Origin: Maribacter aestuarii
GTDB taxonomy: Bacteria > Bacteroidota > Bacteroidia > Flavobacteriales > Flavobacteriaceae
Length of the DNA: 64,000 bases
Reading direction: 5' to 3'
NCBI RefSeq assembly: GCF_027474845.2
Contig: NZ_CP107031.2
Coordinates: 2,308,501-2,372,500, forward strand
Shown here: positions 25,604 to 34,447 of the stretch, one piece after another
Layout: each line of letters starts with the position of its first letter
Position numbering within the stretch: the first letter of the stretch is position 1
The notes under the pieces: model-generated
Database searches by the model: none
Seen by the model: the letters and a program-made list of their open reading frames with translations, nothing else
Told to the model about the DNA's origin: nothing
Translations under genes and position numbers: made by a program

Positions 25604-25857
25604 TCAAGGACAAACCATTTCAAGAGGTAATTTAAATAGGGCAATCGTCCTATTTTTTTAGGAAAGTCCACAGCCTGAAAGATGTAAATTCTGGAAAAAC
25701 TATTAACCGATTACGACAGATAATGGGAAGCGAGCAGTAGGCAGGACAAATAGACCTAAGCAGATATATCAATACAGACGGGTGCAACCGAACAGATAAA
25801 TGTATTCCGATTTATCCAAATTTGAATGCACAGCCTGTTTTAATAGAGAAGTTGAAC
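25604..25857. other. Divergent intergenic region without a recognisable gene
   Basis: Together with the flanking sites this forms the 397-bp gap 25557-25953 between the ABC operon (minus) and a lipoprotein gene (plus). Between the two palindromes I see no open frame of note, no hairpin terminator and no repeat. Confidence 0.5.
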
Positions 25858-25869
25858 TGATACAAATCA
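25858..25869 (+). promoter_or_regulatory. FNR/CRP-like palindrome, site 3 (lipoprotein gene)
   Basis: TGAT-ACAA-ATCA, centre 25863.5; -7 box TACTTTTA at 25893-25900, exactly 29.5 bp away. Confidence 0.75.
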
Positions 25870-25953
25870 TTTTGAAGCTAGGACATACTGTTTACTTTTA
25901 TTTAAAATACGCCAACTACCGAAATTGTTACCTGTTTTATTTAAAGGAATAAA

Positions 25954-26643
25954 ATGAAGACGGCCAAATTTATTTTAAGTGCTATTTACGTAACTTTTTT
26001 TTCTGCATGCCAGCCCCCCGTAGTTTTTGGCGAGCCGCAACCTGTTGGGATAGACAGACTGACCTATATTCCAGATAACTATAGAGGCATTTATTGGTGT
26101 AAAGTAGATAGTGCCTCCTTGTTCGTCGATGACCGGACTTTTATAAAACGGAAGGAGTTCCTAATAAAACTGACAAAAGCTGAAATTGATTCTAGTAATG
26201 ACTTAGAGCTTAAAAATGGAAGATTATATGTCAGTGATTGGGGAAGCTATTTTCCTATTGAGGAAAAAGAGGATACGATAATCTCAAAAGTAGTTATACG
26301 AGATACCATTTTTTCCGTTGCAAAAGAACAAATTCTAAAACCTCTTAAAGGGCATTTGATATTGAACACCAAATTGGATGAAAACGCATGGAACGTTATG
26401 GTAGCTTCCCTTAAAGGTCCAGGACTACTTTCGCTTGCGCAAGCGGAAATTCCTGAAAATCTCAGTCAATTGGATTCCATCACCCCTGTAAAAATGTTAT
26501 CGGAGAATGGTGAAAAAAGTACGCAGATTTATATTACACCAACCGCCGAGCAGTTTGGGCGCATCCTAGATCGTGGTCTACTGTTCGATACCTACTGTTT
26601 GGAATTCGAACGTATTATTCCACAAGAGGAACGTTTCTATTAG
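25954..26643 (+). CDS. Putative lipoprotein, unknown function
   Basis: 229 residues. The N-terminus is a lipoprotein signal with lipobox FSAC (Cys near residue 19) followed by QPPVVFGEPQP. The rest is a mixed alpha/beta domain with short strands (IYWCKVDSASLFVDD, LKPLKGHLILNTKLDENAWNVMV) and no family that I recognise. It sits alone between the divergent ABC operon and hsp20, and has its own palindrome and -7 box, so it should be part of the stress regulon. Confidence 0.75.
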   Translation: MKTAKFILSAIYVTFFSACQPPVVFGEPQPVGIDRLTYIPDNYRGIYWCKVDSASLFVDDRTFIKRKEFLIKLTKAEIDSSNDLELKNGRLYVSDWGSYFPIEEKEDTIISKVVIRDTIFSVAKEQILKPLKGHLILNTKLDENAWNVMVASLKGPGLLSLAQAEIPENLSQLDSITPVKMLSENGEKSTQIYITPTAEQFGRILDRGLLFDTYCLEFERIIPQEERFY

Positions 26644-26678
26644 GCTGCTTTCTGAAATATCACTTTCAAACTACAGAC

Positions 26679-26690
26679 TGACCCAAATCA
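26679..26690 (+). promoter_or_regulatory. FNR/CRP-like palindrome, site 4 (hsp20/P-ATPase)
   Basis: TGAC-CCAA-ATCA, centre 26684.5; -7 box TACTTTCG at 26714-26721, 29.5 bp away. Confidence 0.75.
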
Positions 26691-26758
26691 TTTTACAGTT
26701 GTGTCACTAGCAATACTTTCGGATAGTATTAATAGTTGTTTAACCTAAAATAAAAATT

Positions 26759-27223
26759 ATGTCACTAGTAAAATTTAGAAGAATGCCATTTGGAAACTTG
26801 ATAACCCAAGATTTTTTCGATATGGATGATTTTTTTGACAACCGTGGTTGGATGCGGAACATGGTGCCCGTTGGCTTTTGGAATAGTAAAACTGCAGAGC
26901 CGGCCTTAAACATAAGGGAAAACGAAGATAATTTCGAGATTGAACTTGCCGCTCCAGGTTTTAACAAGAAGGATTTCGATGTCACCATAGATGATGGTTG
27001 CTTGAACATTTCTGCTGAAAAGTCTAGTGAAAAAGAGGAAAAAGAAGACAACTATACCCGACAGGAATTCAGTTACAATTCTTTTGAACGCTCTTTACAA
27101 TTACCCGATAGCGTAAAAGAGGAAGAAATAAAGGCCAAATATAACGATGGTATTTTGAGTTTTAAGTTAGCCAAAAAAGAAGAGGCTAAGAAAGCACCAC
27201 CTAAAAAGATAGCTATTTCATAG
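26759..27223 (+). CDS. Hsp20/alpha-crystallin small heat-shock protein
   Basis: 154 residues. The alpha-crystallin domain (about 45-140) shows AEPALNIRENEDNFEIELAAPGF, a central ISAEKSSE strand, YNSFERSLQLPD and KYNDGILSFKLAKKE, ending with a short Lys/Pro tail and a terminal I-A-I motif for oligomer contacts. It is an ATP-independent holdase that keeps unfolding proteins soluble. It is first in a likely operon with a P-type ATPase gene 119 bp downstream. Confidence 0.95.
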   Translation: MSLVKFRRMPFGNLITQDFFDMDDFFDNRGWMRNMVPVGFWNSKTAEPALNIRENEDNFEIELAAPGFNKKDFDVTIDDGCLNISAEKSSEKEEKEDNYTRQEFSYNSFERSLQLPDSVKEEEIKAKYNDGILSFKLAKKEEAKKAPPKKIAIS

Positions 27224-27342
27224 CACACTTTTAATCAAATCGGTTTTTCTAAAAAGGCCCTCTTACCAGTCCTGAATGTGTCTATATAAACAGGTTTGGT
27301 TGGGGGGCATTGCTTATTCCTTATAAAAATTAATACTCCGAT

Positions 27343-28059
27343 ATGCTTAAAAACCCTTCAACACTTTCCATTGAGGATTGCATTACAAAACTGGGTGGAG
27401 ACCATGAACATGGACTGGACATGGAAGAGGCACAAAAGCGTCTCGGAAAATACGGCCCAAACCAAATACCAGAGCAGGGCCCGAAAAAGAGATGGCGTAT
27501 TCTTGCCGATCAGTTACTAGATCCCATTATTTATATTCTTGCAGTTGCGGCTTTGCTGGCCTTCGTCTTCAGCGATGTATTGGAAGGGATTGCCATAATG
27601 GTCGTAATACTGATTTCCGTAGGCATTGGATTTTTTATGGAACTGCAGGCGATACGTTCCTTGGAGGCATTACGAAAAATGGGGCAGGCCATGATCCGTG
27701 TCTTACGCTCCGGTAAAAATATTAAAATCAAGGCCTCCGAGGTCGTGCCAGGTGATATCATTATTATACACACTGGCGATGTAATACCTGCGGATGCCCG
27801 ACTAATGGAGGTCGAAAATTTAGCAGTAAAGGAATCTGCCCTGACCGGGGAAAGTATCCCCGTAACGAAAAAGACGGTAGTACTTCCTGATAAAGCTCCC
27901 ATTACCGATCAGGACAATATGGTATTTAGAGGAACGATGGCCGTTGCCGGATCTGGAAAGGCGTTAGTAACTGCTACAGGCAAATACACTCAATTAGGGT
28001 ATATTCAGCAGATGGGCGTTGAGGCCGAAAAGGAACGTACTCCCCTGGAAAAAAATTGA
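27343..28059 (+). CDS. Cation-transporting P-type ATPase, N-terminal part (frame interrupted)
   Basis: 238 residues forming the first quarter of a P2A (SERCA/PacL-like) ATPase: cation-ATPase N-terminal domain (LSIEDCITKLGG...KRLGKYGPNQI), TM1-2, and the actuator domain with the TGES motif (VKESALTGESIPV). The frame stops with GAAAAAAATTGA, and the rest of the same protein continues in the -1 frame from 28056. The split falls between the actuator domain and TM3, so neither piece is a functional pump alone. Confidence 0.85.
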   Translation: MLKNPSTLSIEDCITKLGGDHEHGLDMEEAQKRLGKYGPNQIPEQGPKKRWRILADQLLDPIIYILAVAALLAFVFSDVLEGIAIMVVILISVGIGFFMELQAIRSLEALRKMGQAMIRVLRSGKNIKIKASEVVPGDIIIIHTGDVIPADARLMEVENLAVKESALTGESIPVTKKTVVLPDKAPITDQDNMVFRGTMAVAGSGKALVTATGKYTQLGYIQQMGVEAEKERTPLEKN

Positions 28060-29996
28060 ACCAACTGAGCAAATGGTTGATCTGGTTGACACTTTTCTTT
28101 GCGGTATTGATTGTTGTTACAGGATATATTCGCGGAAAAGACCTCTTGTTGATGATAGAAACAGGGGTAGCCCTTGCCGTAGCCGCCATACCTGAAGGCC
28201 TACCCATAGTAGCGACCATCGCTTTGGCACAGGGGATGTTACGGTTGTCGAAAAAGCAGGTTATCATAAAAAAGCTTGATGCTGTTCAGACCTTGGGTGC
28301 AACCAATATTATTTGTACGGACAAAACCGGCACGTTAACAGAAGATCAGATGAAAGCGCATACACTGATTTTCAATGAAGAATCGATAAAGGATGTGTAT
28401 CGTACAGAAAGGGGTTTGCTGGAACTGGTAAAAAAGAACCACGTTTTTGATAAAATGATGATGGCTGCTATTCTTTGTAATAATGTAGACCCAATGGCCA
28501 CAGAAAAACTAGGTGATTCCATTGAATTGGCCTTAATGGATTTGGCCAGATATTTGAAATATGACCCAGTTTCCGTTAAAAACGACAACCCGGAGAAATT
28601 GGAACTCCCTTTTGATGCGGAACTTAAACTAATGGCATCGGCGCATCGTCATAAAGAACACTTTCACATATTTGTAAAGGGTGCCTTTGAGAGCCTAGTT
28701 GCCCGTTGTGATTCTATTTTAAATAAAGACGGAAGTAAACCCTTTGATGAAAAAGGCAAATGGAGCAACAAATTAGATGTATTGGCGTCCCAAGGCCTAA
28801 GGACTTTGGCATTTGCCTACAAGGAAGTAATTACCATGCCGAAAAAGGAGACCGTTTTGCAGCATCTGACTTTTCTGGGCATTATAGGTTTCATCGATCC
28901 CGCACGCGAAGATGTGAAGGACACGATAGACATCTATAAAAAAGCTGGGATAAAAGTGGTGATGGTCACCGGTGACCACGCAGGTACCGCAAAAAAAATA
29001 GCACAGGAGGTCGGTTTATTACAAATTGGTGCATCTTCTGAAAAGGTAATGCATGGTAAGGTTATTCCCAATAGGGATGAGGTCGATCTCAATAATGGCG
29101 CAAAACTGCTGGATGCTTCTGTTTTTGCCCGGGTAACCCCAGAACAGAAACTGGATTTGGTAACCTTTTATCAAAACAACAATCATATTGTAGGAATGAT
29201 CGGCGATGGTATCAATGACGTGCCTGCCCTAAAAAAAGCGGACATTGGCATAGCCATGGGAATTCGTGGTACTGAGGCAGCCCGCGAAGTCGCCGATGTC
29301 ATCTTGAAAAATGACAAGTTCACGGCTATAGAGCTGGCCATACGACAGGGAAGGGTAGTGTTTCAAAATATCCGCCAGTTCGTGGTATATCTATTGTCCT
29401 GTAATCTGGCCGAAATCTTATCCGTAGGGTTGGCCGCTTTACTGAACCTTCCAGCACCTTTATTGCCCTTACAGATTTTGTTCCTGAATTTGGTAACAGA
29501 TGTTTTTCCCGCGCTAGCCTTAGGTCTTGGAAAAGGAGAGGAAGATAGTATGGAACAACCGCCCAGAAATCCCAAAGAGCCTATAATGAAACGCCAAAAT
29601 TGGTACGAAACAATAGTATATGGTCTATGTATAAGTGCTTCCGTATTGGGCATTGTGGTCTATGCGAATTTTGTTCTTGAACTTGAACCCATAACCATAA
29701 ATAACATGGCCTTCTACACCTTGGTACTGGCACAATTGTTTAACGTCTTCAATATCCCCAAACGCAAAGAATCGTTCTTTATCAACGAAGTGACCAAAAA
29801 TCCGTGGGTATGGAGTGCTATCTTTATATCTTTATTGATTACGCTTGGAGCCTATCTAATATCGCCCGTCGCCCAGGCACTTTCCTTGGAACCCCTCTCT
29901 TTTAAACTTCTGGGGATTACCATGCTTTTTGCTATGGGTTCGTTGGTACTGGCGCAGTTCGTAAAACGGTTGATTGGCTTTTGGGGTGGAAAATAA
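28056..29996 (+). CDS. Cation-transporting P-type ATPase, C-terminal part (frame interrupted)
   Basis: 646 residues with PEGLP in TM4 (residues 46-50), phosphorylation motif DKTGTLT (Asp 89), nucleotide-binding KGAFE-type segment, MVTGDH, GDGINDVPAL hinge and six C-terminal helices. PEGLP and the overall arrangement suggest Ca2+ or another divalent/monovalent cation (P2A). The frame starts with TTG 28056 (AAC CAA CTG...), overlapping the stop of the N-terminal part, so a -1 shift on the A-run would rebuild an approximately 885-residue pump. Could be sequencing error, mutation or programmed frameshift. Confidence 0.85.
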   Translation: MNQLSKWLIWLTLFFAVLIVVTGYIRGKDLLLMIETGVALAVAAIPEGLPIVATIALAQGMLRLSKKQVIIKKLDAVQTLGATNIICTDKTGTLTEDQMKAHTLIFNEESIKDVYRTERGLLELVKKNHVFDKMMMAAILCNNVDPMATEKLGDSIELALMDLARYLKYDPVSVKNDNPEKLELPFDAELKLMASAHRHKEHFHIFVKGAFESLVARCDSILNKDGSKPFDEKGKWSNKLDVLASQGLRTLAFAYKEVITMPKKETVLQHLTFLGIIGFIDPAREDVKDTIDIYKKAGIKVVMVTGDHAGTAKKIAQEVGLLQIGASSEKVMHGKVIPNRDEVDLNNGAKLLDASVFARVTPEQKLDLVTFYQNNNHIVGMIGDGINDVPALKKADIGIAMGIRGTEAAREVADVILKNDKFTAIELAIRQGRVVFQNIRQFVVYLLSCNLAEILSVGLAALLNLPAPLLPLQILFLNLVTDVFPALALGLGKGEEDSMEQPPRNPKEPIMKRQNWYETIVYGLCISASVLGIVVYANFVLELEPITINNMAFYTLVLAQLFNVFNIPKRKESFFINEVTKNPWVWSAIFISLLITLGAYLISPVAQALSLEPLSFKLLGITMLFAMGSLVLAQFVKRLIGFWGGK

Positions 29997-29999
29997 AGC

Positions 30000-30160
30000 A
30001 CTACCGGTCAGTCGGATAATGAAGTATTCTTAATCGGGAGTTTCAGAACGACATCCACATCCGGCCATAGTTTTGAAAGGCCATCGTTACCGGTATGAAG
30101 CTCGTAGCATTACTTATTCAAGCTGTCAAGAGCTCTGTCCATTTTTAACCGGAAGAAATC
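30000..30160 (-). pseudogene. Possible decayed coding remnant downstream of the ATPase
   Basis: On the minus strand a frame with one internal TAA reads ...MDRALDSLNK(stop)CYELHTGNDG then LSKLWPDVDVVLKLPIK and a TGA near 30018. The composition is protein-like, but I cannot name a family. It lies between the ATPase (plus) and the 3-prime end of the esterase gene (minus) and could be a broken gene at the end of the BON/LigD/esterase operon, or chance. Confidence 0.2.
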
Positions 30161-30223
30161 ATACTGATCTCGACTTCTTTGATGTTGTTTTGGTAAGGCT
30201 CAATTGGGTAAAGGCTATGATAG

Positions 30224-31534
30224 CTAAAAAGCCCACGGATAGGTTTCCGGCAGCTGCGACTTATCCACATACACGTCCATGGCATGTACCCCTTCAGAAG
30301 TATCTATAAAGATAAAGGCATCATACCGTTCGGGCATTACAGAGGGCACATAGTTACCTATTCTTTCGTATTTTGGATGATACACTACCCCAATGGCACG
30401 GTGCCCTATAGGAACTTTAAAAAGATGATTCTCTTTCAGTTCATCCATAAAAAGCCACTGATCGCCTTTTCCATTCTGATGCATCAGGTGTTCCCAAGAA
30501 CCTTCAATTGCCTTTGGAACTTGCATATTGCGCATTGGTGCGCCCCATTCCGAACCTGCTACCACAGTACCCTGGTACGAACCAAAGCCAACAATTTTAG
30601 GATTGTAACTAGGCAGTTGCTCGCGTACCAATTGTCCAACATTAATCGTATTATCAATGGCCATATCAGTGGCACGGGCATCTCCGACATGGGTGTTATG
30701 TTCCCAAATAATGGCCTTGGCATCGGGACCATGAAAATGTAACAATCGTTTTAAAGTGTCCATCATATGATGGTCCCGCAAGTTCCACGAACTTTGATTC
30801 GCCGAGACCATAGAACGGTAATATTTCTCCGCGTTTGTAGCGATGTAGGCATTTTGTTCAATATTTAGGGCGGCTTCAATATCTGTATTGAAGGTTTGTG
30901 CTCGTTTCTTAATATCGCTCAAAAGTGAAACGACTTCATTTTCACAGGTTTTAGGTAAAAAACGCTGTAAAGATCTCGCATAAGCCATGCCCATTTCATC
31001 CCCAAAGGGCTCAAAACAACCCATTGCCCTTTTGGCAGCTGGTAATAGGGTTCTATCATGTGTTTGCAGATAGTCGACAATGGCCTCAATGGATTCCCAT
31101 AGGCTATAAACGTCCAAACCAAAAATGCCAACCCTGTTGTGGGCGGACAAGCCGGTATTGTGTTTATGTAGCCAATTTACCAGGGTCTCAATTTCCCAAT
31201 TCGCCCACATCCAAGTAGGCCAGCGATTGAATTCCTTAAGCACCTCCACCGAACTGCTATGGCTGTTTTCATAGTGCTTTACGTAGCGGTTAACGCGATA
31301 GAAATCGGGCCAATCGCCCTCTACGGCGATAAAATTGAATCCGTGTTCCTCTATGAGTCGTTTGCTAATGGCCGTTCGCCAAGTATAATAGTCATGCGTA
31401 CCGTGGGAAGCCTCGCCCAAAAGTACAAGTTTTGAACTGGAGAGTCTCTCGATTAATGGATCAAGGTCAAGAGTGTTCTCTAGTTTTCGGGTCACTTTAG
31501 AAAGTGTATTTATTCGTTGCGCTATGATGTCCAT
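30224..31534 (-). CDS. Erythromycin esterase-like protein
   Basis: 436 residues of the Ere family: LLGEASHGTHDYYTWR near residue 40 (catalytic Glu/His region), FIAVEGDWPD near 75, GLDVYSLW, and IIWEHNTHVGDARATDM near 280 (second Glu/His set). Despite the name, members in stress loci probably do not act on macrolides; the true substrate is unknown. It is the last gene of a likely operon with the BON protein and LigD-type polymerase (gaps 66 and 11 bp), driven by site 5. In mycobacteria a related domain is part of Rv2030c in the dormancy regulon. Confidence 0.85.
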   Translation of the reverse strand: MDIIAQRINTLSKVTRKLENTLDLDPLIERLSSSKLVLLGEASHGTHDYYTWRTAISKRLIEEHGFNFIAVEGDWPDFYRVNRYVKHYENSHSSSVEVLKEFNRWPTWMWANWEIETLVNWLHKHNTGLSAHNRVGIFGLDVYSLWESIEAIVDYLQTHDRTLLPAAKRAMGCFEPFGDEMGMAYARSLQRFLPKTCENEVVSLLSDIKKRAQTFNTDIEAALNIEQNAYIATNAEKYYRSMVSANQSSWNLRDHHMMDTLKRLLHFHGPDAKAIIWEHNTHVGDARATDMAIDNTINVGQLVREQLPSYNPKIVGFGSYQGTVVAGSEWGAPMRNMQVPKAIEGSWEHLMHQNGKGDQWLFMDELKENHLFKVPIGHRAIGVVYHPKYERIGNYVPSVMPERYDAFIFIDTSEGVHAMDVYVDKSQLPETYPWAF

Positions 31535-31600
31535 AAAGCTTTCAATTAAATGTTTTTCAAGTGGATTTGGAAGTTATGTCGGTACTAACAGCTGCTGTTA

Positions 31601-32482
31601 TTAATTTTTCCAGTTTGGATTTAGCATCGCCCAAATGATGGTTTTTTTGCCAAAATCCTTCCATGGATCTGATACGTGTTCTACCCTGTGTAAAAGGGTA
31701 ACAATGGTATACGCCCGTGCACTTTGAATTCCATTCTGCAATTCGTTCCAACCGATGGGCACGGCAACTGGGGCATTTTCAAAGGCCCGAACCGAAAATG
31801 GACAGACCGCCGTTTGTGCATACGAATTGCGAAGGTAATCCACGAACAGCCTGCCCTTGCGCTGGTCTTTTCGTATTTCAGCGGTAAATAACCCCGAATG
31901 TTCCTTTGCTATGTACCTGGCTATTTTTTTGGCAAAGTCGCGAACCCCGTCAAAATTCTCGGATCGGTCAAGTGGTACTACCAAATGGATTCCTGACGAG
32001 CCCGTTAGCATTGGATAGGTAGTGAGCCCCAATTCGCTTTCCAACAACGAACGTAAGATCTGGGCGCTTTCTGTTACATGCTCGAACGAACCGTTGGGAG
32101 GGTCAAGGTCGAATATCAATTTATCCGGATAGTCCAATTTATCGGTTTTACTGAGCGTTACATGAAATGTTATTGTTCCTTGGCCCACGAGATATAGCAA
32201 GGTTTCTTCGCTATCGCAGATAACATGGTTTACCCATCCCCCTTCTTTTTTAATTTTCATTGTTTTAATCCACTGGGGGAAATAATCGGCAGCATTCTTT
32301 TGGAAAAATCCTTTCTTTCCAATACCATCGGGAAAACGATGCAAGGTCAAAGGTCTGTCCTTTAGGTAAGGTAACATATAGGCTGCTATGGCCTCATAAT
32401 ACCTTATGAGTTGACCTTTAGTAATCCCCGATTTGGGGAAAAGTATCTTCTCACTGTGCCGTTTTTTTTCAAGGGAAATCAT
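31601..32482 (-). CDS. Stand-alone LigD-type primase-polymerase (PolDom)
   Basis: 293 residues of the archaeo-eukaryotic primase fold as in the polymerase module of DNA ligase D. Metal-binding motif LIFDLDPP near residue 145, TGSSGIHLVVPL near 180 (nucleotide and His loop), and RLFVDYLRNSYAQTAV near 230 with the third acidic residue. In NHEJ this enzyme fills or extends broken ends with ribonucleotides. No ligase module or Ku gene is in the window, so it must act with proteins encoded elsewhere or on its own in stress survival. Confidence 0.9.
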   Translation of the reverse strand: MISLEKKRHSEKILFPKSGITKGQLIRYYEAIAAYMLPYLKDRPLTLHRFPDGIGKKGFFQKNAADYFPQWIKTMKIKKEGGWVNHVICDSEETLLYLVGQGTITFHVTLSKTDKLDYPDKLIFDLDPPNGSFEHVTESAQILRSLLESELGLTTYPMLTGSSGIHLVVPLDRSENFDGVRDFAKKIARYIAKEHSGLFTAEIRKDQRKGRLFVDYLRNSYAQTAVCPFSVRAFENAPVAVPIGWNELQNGIQSARAYTIVTLLHRVEHVSDPWKDFGKKTIIWAMLNPNWKN

Positions 32483-32493
32483 TTAGATTTGTT

Positions 32494-33171
32494 TTAATCG
32501 GCAAACTCGGGATAGAGTTGTACCGCTATATCATTCTGTACCTTGGTTACCCCTTTGGCATTATAAGCAGCCCTTTCGGCCAATTTCTTTTCGTGATGCG
32601 AATGTACCCTACCCTTTAGTTGTACGGTGCTGCCGTTTACTTGAACCCGTATACCCTTGGCCTCAAGATCTGCGGATCGCTCAAGGGCCTTTTGAATTTC
32701 TTCCGAGATATTACCAGGTTCTACTGCGGGAGCGAGCACTATATTGTTGATTACACCCTTTACACCCAAAAGATTTTGTACGGTTCGTTTTGCAGCATCC
32801 CTTTGATAGGCCCAAGGTAAGTTTCCTGTAAGAAAGATAAAACCGTTCTCTACTTTCACCATCACCTTTTCCTTGGGAACCGAAGCGTTCCATTCCAAAG
32901 CATTTACTGCTGCTTTTGCAATCTCCTTATCGGTTTTTTTATAGTCATCGCCGTACATTACGTCGATGTCCTCGGCTACTGCCTTTACGCCCGTGACCCT
33001 TTTTACCGCTTTTTCCGCAGCCACTTTCTTGGGATAGGCATTTACGAAGCCGGTTAAAGTAACCACTCCGTCCTCGACAATGACCCCGATTTGGGTCTCG
33101 TCGATATCTGGTAGAAATACCAGCTCATCCAGAATATCCTGTTTGATTTGTGCATCCGTTTTCATAATCAC
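32494..33171 (-). CDS. Triple BON-domain protein, copy 1
   Basis: 225 residues with three consecutive BON domains (about 4-70, 78-145 and 150-216), each with the V-GVVTLTG-V / FIFLTGN / VQLKGRVHS pattern. There is no signal peptide, so it is cytoplasmic; BON domains bind phospholipids or hydrophobic ligands and are common in hyperosmotic or general stress proteins (OsmY, Kbp). It heads the operon BON-LigD polymerase-esterase. A close paralogue is at 34846-35514. Confidence 0.9.
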   Translation of the reverse strand: MIMKTDAQIKQDILDELVFLPDIDETQIGVIVEDGVVTLTGFVNAYPKKVAAEKAVKRVTGVKAVAEDIDVMYGDDYKKTDKEIAKAAVNALEWNASVPKEKVMVKVENGFIFLTGNLPWAYQRDAAKRTVQNLLGVKGVINNIVLAPAVEPGNISEEIQKALERSADLEAKGIRVQVNGSTVQLKGRVHSHHEKKLAERAAYNAKGVTKVQNDIAVQLYPEFAD

Positions 33172-33270
33172 AATATTTTATTTTCATTTCCTCGAATCTG
33201 CTTTTTTACAGCTAGGGACGAAATCTCATTTATAAGAATTAAAGGTAGCGGCATTTGATAGTATACAAAA

Positions 33271-33282
33271 TGACACACATCA
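33271..33282 (-). promoter_or_regulatory. FNR/CRP-like palindrome, site 5 (BON1-LigD-esterase operon)
   Basis: TGAC-ACAC-ATCA, centre 33276.5; minus-strand -7 box TACCTTTA at 33240-33247, 29.5 bp away. Confidence 0.75.
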
Positions 33283-33332
33283 GTCAGCAATCAATTTAAC
33301 TTGCACTTACTGTAGTAAGAAAATAATAGGAC

Positions 33333-33344
33333 TGACTCAAATCA
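33333..33344 (+). promoter_or_regulatory. FNR/CRP-like palindrome, site 6 (33508 gene)
   Basis: TGAC-TCAA-ATCA, centre 33338.5; plus-strand -7 box CATTTTTG at 33368-33375, 29.5 bp away. It is 62 bp from site 5, which drives the divergent operon. The leader from here to the ATG at 33508 is about 130 nt and holds no convincing frame. Confidence 0.7.
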
Positions 33345-33507
33345 TTTTGAAAAATGCCAGGAGTATGCATTTTTGTAGTAAACTATGATATAGTGCTTTC
33401 TAAAACAAGGGCGCCTATTACATAAAAGGATAGGATTATGAGACAGTTTTCGTTAGCGGTATGTTTTAGAAACGTAGTACTATTAATTGAGCAAAAAAAA
33501 GAATCAG

Positions 33508-33906
33508 ATGAATACGACAAGTTCAAACCCCAAAACAGAATTACTTTTAGGTGCAAGCTTAAATGTACTTCACCAAGAAAGTTATGAATGGCTAGACACC
33601 ATTGCCTTATGGAAAGATGAGACCCGATTTTTTGCGGACCTGCTCAATAAAAAGGACATCAAGGAAACTGAATACGGAAAAATGTTGAAGAATTTGGACA
33701 AGATTCATGAGAATCTGTTCGACTATTTGGCCGATGATATTGTTGCACATGAAAAGCTACTGTCCCGTTTGATAAGGGGTGAAAAAGGATTATCCGATAT
33801 AATGTATCGAGAGCAACACCGAAAACTCAACGAGCGAATGAATAATTTTTCCAAAGATTTTAGAGAATTTAAGAAAATGGTTTTTGTATATGCCAAAAAG
33901 CTTTAA
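33508..33906 (+). CDS. Small helical protein of unknown function, copy A
   Basis: 132 residues, highly charged and helical, no signal peptide. Near the start it has LHQESYEWLDTIALWKDETRFFADLLNKK, followed by amphipathic helices, suggesting a four-helix bundle. I chose ATG 33508 over the in-frame TTG at 33487. A weakly similar protein is encoded at 42504-42896 and a decayed one at 60677-61042, all behind palindromes of the same regulon. Function unknown; ferritin- or hemerythrin-like folds are possible but no metal motif is clear. Confidence 0.65.
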   Translation: MNTTSSNPKTELLLGASLNVLHQESYEWLDTIALWKDETRFFADLLNKKDIKETEYGKMLKNLDKIHENLFDYLADDIVAHEKLLSRLIRGEKGLSDIMYREQHRKLNERMNNFSKDFREFKKMVFVYAKKL

Positions 33907-33949
33907 ACCAATATTGTACAGAAGATAGTTAAGCTAAAAAAGACTCGTA

Positions 33950-34318
33950 ATGGAATTCACCCTATTGACCAAAGAACCAAACTGCGACAGCATTGAAAAT
34001 TTTATGGATTTCTATTACAGTCTGCGCCTACGATTCTTGGCGAGCGACTTACTATACAAGGGCTTAACCCCCAAACAGATTAGTGATGCCGTACTGAAAG
34101 CAGTAAATGTTGGCAAGTCTTCCGGGATGAACATCCGTGCACATTTCAAGCCTGTTTTTAGCAGTATTGAAAAAGAAATTATCACTGATTGTAAACTTTC
34201 CCGATTGGGATATGGGCTGGTTTTAATGAACGCGGAAACAAAACTATCGGTAGTTGGTAAATGGCAACTTGAAGTCTTGGAGGATTATTTGGCAAAGGCT
34301 AGGGAGTTTGAATCATAA
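33950..34318 (+). CDS. Conserved hypothetical protein, unknown function
   Basis: 122 residues, mainly helical (FMDFYYSLRLRFLASDLLYKGLTPKQISDAVLKA) with a C-terminal LSRLGYGLVLMNAETKLSVVGKWQLEVLEDYLAKAREF. No signal peptide or membrane segment. It follows the helical protein gene by 43 bp and is probably co-transcribed from site 6. I do not recognise a family. Confidence 0.6.
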   Translation: MEFTLLTKEPNCDSIENFMDFYYSLRLRFLASDLLYKGLTPKQISDAVLKAVNVGKSSGMNIRAHFKPVFSSIEKEIITDCKLSRLGYGLVLMNAETKLSVVGKWQLEVLEDYLAKAREFES

Positions 34319-34447
34319 ATCTATTTTAAGGCCAATAGGACAACGGTCCAACCCCACAATATCTGAATAAATATTGACAGAAGGTACTATTTTCATTAAG
34401 ACTGAGCCGACCAAACAAAAGCTTTTGTATTCCGCACATTGTACCCT

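Noticed and set aside
30224..31534. Macrolide resistance gene
   Set aside because: Ere-like family membership alone does not show erythromycin hydrolysis, and the stress-operon context points elsewhere.
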